In this document: in pieces, positions 55,344 through 63,017 of the stretch | Layout: each line of letters starts with the position of its first letter | Numbering within the stretch: position 1 is the stretch's first letter | Notes under the pieces: model-generated | What the model was told of the DNA's origin: nothing | What the model saw: the letters and a program-made list of their open reading frames with translations, nothing else | Database searches by the model: none | Translations under genes and position numbers: made by a program | DNA from: Streptomyces griseus | GTDB taxonomy: Bacteria > Actinomycetota > Actinomycetes > Streptomycetales > Streptomycetaceae | DNA length: 64,000 bases | Assembly (NCBI RefSeq): GCF_001715295.1 | Contig: NZ_MDKB01000003.1 | Location: 160,557-224,556 of the forward strand | Reading direction: 5' to 3'

Positions 55344-55889
55344 ATGGACGACGAGGAGCAGGGTGTGGAGTGGTCCGTCGTGGAGAGCGGCATCGGGCCG
55401 CTCCTGCTCGCGGCGACCGCCACGGGCCTGGTGAACGTGGTCTTCCACGCGCGTCCCGCGGTCCGGGACCAAGCGCTCGGCCGGCTGCGGACGCGACTGG
55501 GCGCGGAGCCCGTGCGGGCCCCCGGTTCCGAACGGCTCGCCGAGCCGGTGCGCCAGCTCACGGCGTACTTCGCGGGCGGGCTGCGGGAGTTCTCGCTGGA
55601 CCTGGACTGGTCGCTGTCCTCCGGTTTCCACCGCGAGGTGCTCCGCGAGCTGGCGACCGGTGTGCCGTACGGGACGGTCGTCGGGTACGGGGACCTGGCG
55701 GTGCGGGTGGGGCAGCCGGGGGCCGCCCAGGCGGTGGGGGCGGCCATGGGATCCAATCCCCTGCCGGTCGTGGTGCCGTGCCACCGGGTCGTGGAGAGCG
55801 GCGGAGGGCTGGGCGGGTTCGGCGGGGGCCTGGAGACCAAGCGCCGGCTGCTGGCGCTGGAAGGGATACTCCCCCAGCCGCTGTTCTGA
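55344..55889 (+). CDS. ogt: Methylated-DNA--[protein]-cysteine S-methyltransferase
   Basis: A 181-residue Ogt/MGMT protein. The active-site PCHR (in LPVVVPCHRVVESGGG) contains the acceptor cysteine, and the helix-turn-helix with the Arg finger is in VPYGTVVGYGDLAVRVG. It repairs O6-alkylguanine in a suicide reaction. The segment GGFGGGLETKRRLLALEG completes the family signature. Start at the ATG 55344; no strong ribosome site is visible. The gene lies near a disrupted uvrB, so this locus carries repair genes of two pathways. Confidence 0.93.
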   Translation: MDDEEQGVEWSVVESGIGPLLLAATATGLVNVVFHARPAVRDQALGRLRTRLGAEPVRAPGSERLAEPVRQLTAYFAGGLREFSLDLDWSLSSGFHREVLRELATGVPYGTVVGYGDLAVRVGQPGAAQAVGAAMGSNPLPVVVPCHRVVESGGGLGGFGGGLETKRRLLALEGILPQPLF

Positions 55890-55926
55890 GGCCGCCCGCC
55901 CCGGGGCGGCCCCGGTCCGAGACGTG

Positions 55927-56013
55927 CCGCCGCAGTGTGCCAGGCCGCCGCACCCGGACCTGCGCCCGCTGACCCGGTTTCGCACGGGCGTGCGGCCTGG
56001 CACACTGCGGCGG
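55927..56013. repeat. 22-bp perfect inverted repeat ending at the MFS start codon
   Basis: Arms 55927-55948 and 55992-56013 are perfect complements separated by 43 bp. The right arm contains CACACT (56001-56006), placed as a -10 element for a leaderless transcript, and its last base is the G of the GTG at 56013. It may be an operator pair or a folded leader. Confidence 0.7.
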
Positions 56014-57290
56014 TGACGACCGCCTTCCCCGCCCCCCGGATCACCGACGCCGACCTGCCCGCGCTGCAGCGCAGGATCTCCGCCGTCCTCGTCGTCGGCC
56101 AGATACTCGGCGGCCTCGGCGTGGCCATCGGTATCGCCCTGGCCCCGGTCCTCGCCGCGGAGGTGAGCGGCTCCGAGGCCGTGTCCGGGCTCGCCCCCAC
56201 CGCCTCGGTGGCGGGCACGGCCCTGCTGTCGCTGCCGCTCGCCACGCTGATGGCCTCGCGCGGCCGGCGCCCCGGGCTCGTCCTGGGGTATCTCGTCGGG
56301 GCCGCCGGGGCATCGCTCGTCGTGGCCGCCACCGTGACGGGCAGCTTCCCGCTGCTCCTCCTCGGCATGGCGGGCTTCGGCGCCGGTTCCTCGGCCAATC
56401 TCCAGGCAAGGTTCGCCGCGGCCGACCTGGCCCCGCCGGACCGCCGAGCCCGGGCGATCTCCACCGTGATCTGGGCGACGACCATCGGTTCGGTGCTCGG
56501 CCCCAACGTGGCGGCCCCCGCGGGCCGTGTCTTCCGGGGGACCCCGGTGCCCGAGGCGGCGGGCCCGTTCGCCTGGGCCGCAGCGATCTTCCTGCTCACC
56601 GGCCTCCTGGTCGCCGTGTTCCTGCGCCCCGACCCGCTGCTCACCGCCCGTGCCCTCGCCCCGCAGAGCACCGGTGCCGAGCACCGTTCCCTGCGGGCGG
56701 GCATCGCGGCGGTGCGCGCCTCCCCGATGGCCCGGCTGGCACTGGTCACCGTCGCCGTGTGCCACACCGCCATGGTCTCGGTCATGGTCATGACCCCGGT
56801 CCACCTGGGCCACCACGGGGCGGACATCCAGCTCATCGGCCTGGTCATCAGCGGTCACATCGCCGGGATGTACGCCTTCTCCCCCGTGATGGGCCGGCTC
56901 GCCGACCGGTTCGGGCGGCTGTCCGTCATCGGCCTCGCCGCCGGCCTGCTGTGCTGCGCCACGGTCCTGGCCGGCACCTCCGGCGGCGGGCACGGCCGGA
57001 CCGCCGCGGGCCTGTTCGTCCTCGGTCTGGGCTGGTCGGCCGGTCTGGTGGCAGGTTCGGCGCTGCTCACGGACTCCGTCCCGCAGCCCGCGCGCGCCGC
57101 CGTACAGGGCCTGTCCGACCTGACGATGAACACGTCGGCGGGCGTCGGGGGCGCGGTCGCCGGGCTGATCGTCTCCGGGCTCGGGTACGGCTGGCTGAAC
57201 GCCGCGGCCGCCTGCCTGCTGCTGCCGATGGCGGCCCTGGCCCTGCGCCGGGCGGTCTCCCGGCCGCCCGTGGCGTCCGAGAAGGAGTGA
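56013..57290 (+). CDS. MFS transporter
   Basis: A 425-residue major-facilitator protein with twelve predicted helices. The motif-A-like loops are LMASRGRRPGLVLGYL after TM2 and GRLADRFGRLSVIGLA between TM8 and TM9; a conserved ISTVIWATTIGSVLGPNV lies in TM5. The substrate is unknown; such permeases usually export small molecules. No ribosome site precedes the GTG at 56013, and a -10-like hexamer lies 6 bp upstream, so translation is probably leaderless. The start sits at the edge of a 22-bp inverted repeat, suggesting local control. Confidence 0.87.
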   Translation: MTTAFPAPRITDADLPALQRRISAVLVVGQILGGLGVAIGIALAPVLAAEVSGSEAVSGLAPTASVAGTALLSLPLATLMASRGRRPGLVLGYLVGAAGASLVVAATVTGSFPLLLLGMAGFGAGSSANLQARFAAADLAPPDRRARAISTVIWATTIGSVLGPNVAAPAGRVFRGTPVPEAAGPFAWAAAIFLLTGLLVAVFLRPDPLLTARALAPQSTGAEHRSLRAGIAAVRASPMARLALVTVAVCHTAMVSVMVMTPVHLGHHGADIQLIGLVISGHIAGMYAFSPVMGRLADRFGRLSVIGLAAGLLCCATVLAGTSGGGHGRTAAGLFVLGLGWSAGLVAGSALLTDSVPQPARAAVQGLSDLTMNTSAGVGGAVAGLIVSGLGYGWLNAAAACLLLPMAALALRRAVSRPPVASEKE

Positions 57291-57360
57291 GTCGGCCCAC
57301 GTGATGGGCCCGTCCGGGTACGCGGCCGACGGGCGGAGGGGCACCGGTCCGGCGAAGCCC

Positions 57361-58002
57361 TCAGGTAACCGGACCGGTCCACGCCGGGTGGTTCGGGTCG
57401 TCGGCCCGCACCACCACGTCCGCGCGTTCGGCGGGCGCCACCTCGTCCTCGTACCGCGCGAAGGCGGGCAGGGTCCACAGCTCGCCCTCCTCGGTACGCC
57501 GTCGCAGCGCACCGGGCGAGAGGCCGATGTGCACGCAGAGGTCGAAGGGGAACCAGTGTCCGAGGAGCAGCGGACCGTGCAGGATCAGCACCCCGCCCTC
57601 GGGCAGCGTGCGGTACGGGCTCCGGGTCGCCCGGTCCGTGACGGGGTCCCAGAGGTCGGGCAGGACCCGGCCGCTGCCGCCCGGCTCCAGCGGGCGGAAC
57701 ACCTCGCGCCACAGCGCGCCGGTGTCGAACCAGCTGTCGGCGTACGCGTCGGGGTCCCGCTTCCCGTACTCGTAGCGCAGGCTCGCCGGGCGCAGGAAGC
57801 CGCCGGTGGAGACGGTGAGCACGGCGCGGCCCCGGGCCCGCAGCGCCTCGGCGACCAGCTCGGCCCGGTCCCCCGGGCGGGCGGCGGGAGCACCGTCGAC
57901 ACCGACCTTCAGCCAGGGCCCGCCGTCGGCGGGTTCCGCACCGTCGGTACGGTCGGCGACGGCTTCGGCCAGCCGTTCCCAGGTGATCGGTTCGAGTCGC
58001 AC
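57361..58002 (-). CDS. Uridine kinase-like P-loop-type protein
   Basis: 213 residues resembling actinobacterial proteins annotated as uridine kinase: LEPITWERLAEAVADR, WLKVGVDGAPAARPGDRAEL where a P-loop would be, VSTGGFLRPASLRYEYG and LILHGPLLLGHWFPFDL. The normal GxxGxGK[ST] lysine is missing from the putative P-loop (VDGAPAARPGDRA), so kinase activity is doubtful. I chose the GTG at 58002 since the conserved part begins there; an in-frame ATG at 58026 adds eight residues. It converges on the MFS gene. Confidence 0.75.
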   Translation of the reverse strand: MRLEPITWERLAEAVADRTDGAEPADGGPWLKVGVDGAPAARPGDRAELVAEALRARGRAVLTVSTGGFLRPASLRYEYGKRDPDAYADSWFDTGALWREVFRPLEPGGSGRVLPDLWDPVTDRATRSPYRTLPEGGVLILHGPLLLGHWFPFDLCVHIGLSPGALRRRTEEGELWTLPAFARYEDEVAPAERADVVVRADDPNHPAWTGPVT

Positions 58003-58407
58003 GCGTCCATCATGCCCCGGACGCATCATGGCGGGTATCGGTCCGGCTCTCGCCGCCGGTTCGCAGCCCGGTGGCGGAGCCACGGGAGCTCACGGGGCCT
58101 GGACCGCTTCCTGCCCACTCCGACGCTGTGAATGTCAGCTCGCCGTGATCTCTCCGTGCTGAGGGGCGGTCCGGCCGGCACCGTGCACGGCAGGGCCGCC
58201 CCGTGCGACGCGTACGGGGCGACCGGACCGGAGACCGCACCCGAGGCGCGCGGGGGTGGACGTACGGGCGGGTGAGGGCGCGCCGGTGATCGACCGGCGC
58301 GCCCAGGTCGGCGGCGGGGTGAGCGAGCTGCTCACCTCCCACGGCGGCCCGCCGTCGCCGGAAGAGGCGCCTACGGAAAAGGCCCGCCGGCCGAGGCGCC
58401 GAATCCG
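58003..58407. other. Spacer between cupin and uridine kinase-like genes with a hairpin
   Basis: 405 bp on a minus-strand gene pair, without a supportable gene. A hairpin with 11-bp perfect arms (58277-58287 and 58293-58303) and a 5-nt loop probably terminates the cupin transcript. The part near 58003 should hold the promoter of the uridine kinase-like gene. Confidence 0.55.
58277..58303 (-). terminator. Hairpin after the cupin gene
   Basis: Eleven-bp perfect arms with a GATCG loop, about 105 bp beyond the cupin stop. Confidence 0.6.
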
Positions 58408-58902
58408 CTACCGCGGCGCCGGGCAGTCCACCGCTTCGGCGTCGTCGGAGAGTGCGCTGCCCTCGGCGAGCAGGTAGGTCACCCACAGCACGACGGGTTC
58501 CGTACCGAGGTTGCGCCCGATGTGCCGGTGCCGGAGACCGGACGGCTCGATGAACGAGGTCCCGGCGGGTGTCACCTCGACCGAGCAGTCGTCGAGGGTC
58601 CGGGTCAGCGTCCCGGACTTCACGACGGCGATCAGCTGACCGCGGTGGGTGTGCCAGCCGGTGGAGCCGCCCGGGGCGACGGTGATCGTCCGGAAGGTCA
58701 CGTCCGTACGGCCCTGAGGGGTCTTCACCTTGAGCTTGCCCGTAGAGGTGCCCTCGGCGACGACCGTGCCGCTCACACCGCTGCCGGGTGTGGCGACCGC
58801 CGCGGCCGGGAGGAAGCCGAGCGCCGCCACGCCGACGCCCACGAGTACGACCTTGCGCAGGGTTCCCCGCTTCTTCGAACCGACCGTGCCGCCGAACCAC
58901 AT
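58408..58902 (-). CDS. Secreted cupin-domain protein
   Basis: A 164-residue protein. A signal peptide (KKRGTLRKVVLVGVGVAALG, cleavage after AAAVA) is followed by a cupin barrel whose first motif is GSTGWHTHRGQLIAVVKSG, with the two metal-binding His, and whose second is SGLRHRHIGRN. It is likely exported and may bind a metal and a small ligand; no reaction can be given. GAGGGAG 7 nt upstream favours the ATG at 58902; an ATG at 58920 is possible. It lies 68 bp behind the HxlR gene on the same strand. Confidence 0.82.
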   Translation of the reverse strand: MWFGGTVGSKKRGTLRKVVLVGVGVAALGFLPAAAVATPGSGVSGTVVAEGTSTGKLKVKTPQGRTDVTFRTITVAPGGSTGWHTHRGQLIAVVKSGTLTRTLDDCSVEVTPAGTSFIEPSGLRHRHIGRNLGTEPVVLWVTYLLAEGSALSDDAEAVDCPAPR

Positions 58903-58970
58903 GTGCGACTCCCTCGCCATCCCGCCTCGACCGAACGGCCCTACCGTACGCGTGAGTTGAGCTAAGAGCA

Positions 58971-59654
58971 TCAGGGGCGCGCGGGGCGGTCACCGCGGAG
59001 TTCGGTGGCGAGCGGACCGTCGCCCAGCACCTCGGCCCTGCCTTCCTCGACCGCCTGTGCCGGTGTCAGCTCGCCGCGCCCGAGCGCCAGGCAGAGCTCG
59101 GAGTCCAGGACGAGGCAGGCGTCAGCGTGCTCGGCCGGGCCGTAGCCGTAGGCGTCGCCCGCCGCCGCGTCGGCGCCGGCACGGAAGTGGAACTCCCCCT
59201 CCTCCAGGCGTACTTCGACGACACCGGCGTGCGTGAGGCCGTCCAGGGCGCGGAGCAGGGGCAGGGCGAACCAGTGGGCCCGCACGGCGTCCGTGGGGCG
59301 GCGTTCGGTCAACGCGGGAGCCCCCCATCCGGCGAGCGCGGTGAGCACCGGGAGCAGCCCGCGGCCGTGTTCGGTCAGTTCGTACACGACGGCGGAGGCC
59401 GGGGGCGGCAGCCGGCGGCGCACGGCGAGGCCGCCCTGCTCCATGTCCTTGAGCCGGGAGGCCAGTACGTCCGTGCTGACGCCGGGAAGATCGGCGTGCA
59501 GGTCGGTGTAGCGGCGCGGACCCGCCAGCAGTTCTCGCACGATCAGCAGCGTCCACCGGTCGCCGACGGAGTCGAGGGCCCGGGCGGTGGCACAGAACTG
59601 GTCGTAACTACGGCGGCGGACGGGACGCGCTGCTGACTGCTGCTGACGTGGCAT
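58971..59654 (-). CDS. HxlR-family transcriptional regulator
   Basis: 227 residues. The HxlR winged helix spans RRSYDQFCATARALDSVGDR, WTLLIVRELLAGPRRYTDL and GVSTDVLASRLKDMEQGGL; a ~110-residue C-terminal domain of unknown ligand follows (DAVRAHWFALPLLRALDG). HxlR proteins respond to aldehydes, quinones or oxidants and often control a divergent gene, here the aminotransferase, through the palindrome array between them. The start is unclear: ATG 59654 has no ribosome site, and GTG 59672 adds six residues; leaderless translation is possible. Confidence 0.88.
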   Translation of the reverse strand: MPRQQQSAARPVRRRSYDQFCATARALDSVGDRWTLLIVRELLAGPRRYTDLHADLPGVSTDVLASRLKDMEQGGLAVRRRLPPPASAVVYELTEHGRGLLPVLTALAGWGAPALTERRPTDAVRAHWFALPLLRALDGLTHAGVVEVRLEEGEFHFRAGADAAAGDAYGYGPAEHADACLVLDSELCLALGRGELTPAQAVEEGRAEVLGDGPLATELRGDRPARP

Positions 59655-59676
59655 GCGACGCAGTCTAGACACGTTG

Positions 59677-59711
59677 TTGGACTTTCCAAGCTCCAGCTTG
59701 GTAAAACCAAG
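59677..59711. promoter_or_regulatory. Nested palindrome array, probable HxlR operator
   Basis: Three overlapping palindromes share TTGG/CCAA half-sites: TTGGA-CTT-TCCAA (59677-59689), CCAAGCT-CC-AGCTTGG (59686-59701) and CTTGGT-AAA-ACCAAG (59697-59711). The outer two centres are 21 bp apart, two helical turns. The region is AT-rich and lies between the divergent HxlR and aminotransferase starts. Confidence 0.65.
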
Positions 59712-59740
59712 TATCGCAATTCGGGTCGGGGAGGCACCGC

Positions 59741-60952
59741 ATGGAGTTCCGGCAGTCCAGCAAGCTCAACGAGGTCTGTTACGAGATCCGGGGGCCGGTC
59801 ATCGAACAGGCCGACGCCCTCGAGGAGGCGGGCCACAGCGTGCTCCGCCTCAACACGGGCAATCCGGCCCTCTTCGGTTTCGAGGCCCCGGAGGAGATCG
59901 TCCAGGACATGATCCGGATGCTTCCCCAGGCACACGGCTACACCGACTCGCGCGGCATCCTCTCCGCCCGCCGCGCCGTGGCGCAGCGGTACCAGGCGAT
60001 GGGCCTGACCGATGTCGACGTCGACGACGTCTTCCTCGGCAACGGCGTCTCCGAGCTGATCTCCATGGCCGTCCAGGCGCTGCTGGAGGACGGGGACGAG
60101 GTCCTGATCCCGAGCCCCGACTACCCGCTGTGGACCGCCGTGACCACGCTCGCGGGCGGCAAGGCCGTGCACTACACCTGCGACGAGGCCGCGGACTGGA
60201 ACCCGGACCTCGCCGACCTGGCCTCGAAGATCACCGACCGCACCCGGGCCATGGTGATCATCAACCCGAACAACCCGACCGGCGCCGTCTATCCGCGCGA
60301 GGTCCTCGAGGGCATGCTCGACCTGGCACGCAGGCACGGACTGATGGTGTTCGCCGACGAGATCTACGACCAGATCCTCTACGACGACGCCGAGCACCAC
60401 AGCGTGGCGGTCCTGGCTCCGGATCTCCTCTGCCTCACCTTCGGCGGACTGTCCAAGACGTACCGGGTCGCGGGGTTCCGTTCGGGCTGGCTGGTCGTCT
60501 CGGGCCCCCAGCAGCACGCCCGCAATTACCTGGAGGGGCTCACCACGCTCGCCTCCATGCGGCTGTGCCCCAACGCCCCCGCGCAGTACGCGATCCAGGC
60601 GGCCCTCGGCGGCCGGCAGTCGATCCGGGAACTGGTCGCCCCCGGCGGCAGGCTCCACGAGCAGCGCAACCGGGCCTGGGAGAGGTTGAACGAGATCCCC
60701 GGCGTGTCGTGCGTGAAGCCGAAGGGCGCGCTGTACGCGTTCCCCCGCATCGACCCGAAGGTGCACCCCATCGTCGACGACGAGCGGTTCGTCCTCGACC
60801 TGCTGCTGCGCGAGAAGATCCAGGTGGTGCAGGGCACCGGCTTCAACTGGCCGCGCCCGGACCACTTCCGCATCCTCACCCTGCCGCAGGCCGACGATCT
60901 GGACGCCGCGATCAGCCGTATCGGCCGCTTCCTGAGCGGATACCGTCAGTGA
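59741..60952 (+). CDS. PLP-dependent aminotransferase, alanine aminotransferase-like (AlaA type)
   Basis: A 403-residue fold-type I aminotransferase. N-terminal LNEVCYEIRGPVIEQADAL and TGNPALFGFEAPEEI resemble AlaA-type enzymes. PLP site features are IINPNNPTGAVYP, FADEIYDQILYDD, and the Schiff-base lysine in GGLSKTYRVAGFRSGW. The likely reaction is transfer of an amino group between alanine and 2-oxoglutarate, but the substrate range is inferred. GGGGAGG supports the ATG at 59741. It is divergent from the HxlR gene and may be its target. Confidence 0.9.
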   Translation: MEFRQSSKLNEVCYEIRGPVIEQADALEEAGHSVLRLNTGNPALFGFEAPEEIVQDMIRMLPQAHGYTDSRGILSARRAVAQRYQAMGLTDVDVDDVFLGNGVSELISMAVQALLEDGDEVLIPSPDYPLWTAVTTLAGGKAVHYTCDEAADWNPDLADLASKITDRTRAMVIINPNNPTGAVYPREVLEGMLDLARRHGLMVFADEIYDQILYDDAEHHSVAVLAPDLLCLTFGGLSKTYRVAGFRSGWLVVSGPQQHARNYLEGLTTLASMRLCPNAPAQYAIQAALGGRQSIRELVAPGGRLHEQRNRAWERLNEIPGVSCVKPKGALYAFPRIDPKVHPIVDDERFVLDLLLREKIQVVQGTGFNWPRPDHFRILTLPQADDLDAAISRIGRFLSGYRQ

Positions 60953-61414
60953 CCTGGCCCCCGGCTGCCGGCTCCCGCGTGCCTGACCGGCCCCCGCCGG
61001 CTGCGGGAGCAAACCGTGGGACGCGGTCCCGGCGACCGGGGCCGGCGGCTTCGGCCGCACCGGAAGGGGAGTCGCCGGCCACGGCCCCGCACGCCGGTGC
61101 GGGGCGGCGTCGGCCGGAGCGCTGACGCGGGGGGCGCCCGGGTCTCCGCCGGCCGGTGCGGTCTCGGCCTCGCAGCGGCGGCGCGCGGGGGTTTCGGCCG
61201 GGCGGCCGTGGGCGGCGCACTCCACGCCGACGCGGGCCCCGTGCTCCGGAGGGACCTGACGGCCGGGGCGCTGACGGATCCCCCCTGGTGCACCGCGCAC
61301 TGCCGCCGGCGCGTATCGCCGCGCAGGGGGCCGACGCTCTTCTCCCCACGTTCGCTACTGTTCCGCCGGACACCGATGTCCGCGCGCACCGGTCACGAGC
61401 GAGGAGCCATAGAC
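60953..61414. other. Gene-free GC-rich spacer
   Basis: 462 bp without a supportable gene. A hairpin with 8-bp arms (60971-60978 and 61003-61010) enclosing further GC pairing may terminate the aminotransferase transcript. GAGGAG at 61401-61406 is the next gene's ribosome site. Confidence 0.5.
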
Positions 61415-61723
61415 ATGGGTACGCCGATACGCCACTTCACCGCCCTGGGGCCCGGTGACGCGGTCTTCACGGTGAACATCGAGCGCGACTTCCGGTACGA
61501 CCCCTACCGGGACTTCCTCGTCTGTACGCACTGCGACTGGGCGCCTTCCCTGCTGACGAGGCAGCGGATCATCGACATGGCCGGGGAGCATCTGGCGACC
61601 GTCCACGGCGCCGACCGCGGACTCACCCAGCAGGAGAACGAGTCGTTCGCCACGGCCCGCCGGGTGATGCTGCCGCTGGCCGCCCTCGTGCTGATAGCGG
61701 TGCTCGTCTACGCGTTCGCCTGA
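61415..61723 (+). CDS. Small tail-anchored hypothetical protein with C-x2-C
   Basis: A 102-residue protein. The soluble part contains FTVNIERDFRYDPYRDFLVC and a C-x2-C motif (VCTHCDWAPSLLTRQRI) with a following His, possibly a small zinc site. The last ~20 residues form one transmembrane helix (VMLPLAALVLIAVLVYAFA), giving a tail-anchored topology. Function unknown. GAGGAG 8 nt upstream supports the ATG at 61415; an ATG at 61376 would add 13 residues. It converges on the SWIM gene with only 10 bp between stops. Confidence 0.78.
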   Translation: MGTPIRHFTALGPGDAVFTVNIERDFRYDPYRDFLVCTHCDWAPSLLTRQRIIDMAGEHLATVHGADRGLTQQENESFATARRVMLPLAALVLIAVLVYAFA

Positions 61724-61733
61724 GCGGCCGTCC

Positions 61734-63017
61734 TCAGCCCCGCAGGGCACTCAGCGCGCCCACCGGGTCGGTGTCCGGGGCGGCCCGGGGCCACCAGTCG
61801 TCCTCGCCCGGGTCCGATTCGTAGCCGTACCAGCGGTGGTCGTGGCCGAAGCGCAGCTGGAGGGTCCCGGCGGCGTTGGTCAGGTGGTTGCGCCGCGGCT
61901 GGAACCTCGGGAAGCCCGCCGCCGCCAGGGCGGGGCGGGCCCGGTCGAACGGGCCGGCCGGCGGATCCCACGGCGTCTCCAGGACGGCCAGCCCCTCGGC
62001 CCCGCCCTGCCGCCAGGCGGCGACCGCGCGGGCCAGGTCGGTGGTGCTGCGGCCGGTGGCGAAGGCCAGCTCGCGGTAGAGGGCCCGGGTCGTGGCGGTG
62101 AGTCCCGCCGTGGGGCGCGAGGCGGCGATACGCACCGCGTCCTGCCAGGTGGTGAGCCCGGCGAGCGGATCCACCCCCGTCGTCAGGAGCGCGTGGGCCC
62201 GGGCGGCGGCGTCCGAGGCGAGGTGGTCGAGGGACAGCGGGTCCCGGGCGCCGGGCAGCTCCGGGTACGGCGGCGGCCCGCCGGGATGCGGCGGCACCGG
62301 CAGGGGCGCGGGGAGCGGGGGGAGGAAGCGGTCGGCCAGGGCGTCCCCGGCCTCGACGGACGGCATGGCGGGGACGGCGGGGCGCTCGCGGGCGGAGTGC
62401 TCGGCGTTGCGGCGGCCCAGCTCGTCGAGAAGTTCCCGCTCGCCCCGGCCGCGCATCAACAGCAGGACGAACGGGTCGCTGTCCAGGAGCCGTGCCGTCT
62501 GGTAGCAGAGCGCCGCGACGTGTTTGCAGGGCCACCCGCGGTCCGGGCAGGAGCAGTCGGGATCGAGGTCGCCGGGGGCGGGCAGCAGCCGTATGCCGGT
62601 CTCCCCCGCCGTGTCGACCAGGGAGTGCGGCATCTCCTTGTCGAGCAGCGCGGACAGATCCCCGGGCCGGGCGGCGACGGCGTCCAGGAACGTGTCCCAG
62701 TCGACGGCGGAGAAGGTACGCAGCCGCAGCTCCGCCCGGTAGGGGCGGGGGCGGCTGCCGTGGACGTAGGCGATGACCCTGCCGGGGGTGACGGTGATCG
62801 CGGCGACGTGGCCGCCGTCGGCGTACGTACGCCCTCGTGCCAGCCGCCCCTCGTCCATGGACAGGGTCTCCAGGGCGTCCACCCAGGCCCGGCCCCACCA
62901 GCTGTCCGCGAAGGGCCCACCGGCGTCCGGGGCCCGGGCGGGCACCGCCTCGAAGGTGCGCCGCAGGTCGTCGGGGCCGGGCCGGGCTGCGGGGCGGGAG
63001 CCCGCGGCGGGGCTCAC
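61734..63017 (-). CDS. SWIM zinc-finger protein
   Basis: 427 residues. The N-terminal part has SWWGRAWVDALETLSMDEGR and ARGRTYADGGHVAAITVTPG; the SWIM motif C-x-C-xn-C-x-H is in CSCPDRGWPCKHVAALCY (about residues 145-165). A Pro-rich linker and a helical C-terminal region follow. In actinobacteria such proteins are usually encoded next to SNF2/RapA-like helicases and are thought to assist them on nucleic acids. The GTG start at 63017 overlaps the helicase stop (GTGA), consistent with a complex made in fixed ratio. Confidence 0.87.
   Translation of the reverse strand: MSPAAGSRPAARPGPDDLRRTFEAVPARAPDAGGPFADSWWGRAWVDALETLSMDEGRLARGRTYADGGHVAAITVTPGRVIAYVHGSRPRPYRAELRLRTFSAVDWDTFLDAVAARPGDLSALLDKEMPHSLVDTAGETGIRLLPAPGDLDPDCSCPDRGWPCKHVAALCYQTARLLDSDPFVLLLMRGRGERELLDELGRRNAEHSARERPAVPAMPSVEAGDALADRFLPPLPAPLPVPPHPGGPPPYPELPGARDPLSLDHLASDAAARAHALLTTGVDPLAGLTTWQDAVRIAASRPTAGLTATTRALYRELAFATGRSTTDLARAVAAWRQGGAEGLAVLETPWDPPAGPFDRARPALAAAGFPRFQPRRNHLTNAAGTLQLRFGHDHRWYGYESDPGEDDWWPRAAPDTDPVGALSALRG

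Noticed and set aside
57985..58005. tRNA-like GGTTCGAGTC
   Set aside because: No acceptor stem, anticodon arm or CCA context around it; it lies at the start of the uridine kinase-like gene.
59655..59672. GTG at 59672 as the definite HxlR start
   Set aside because: No ribosome site for either candidate; the conserved domain starts later, so the extra six residues are unsupported.
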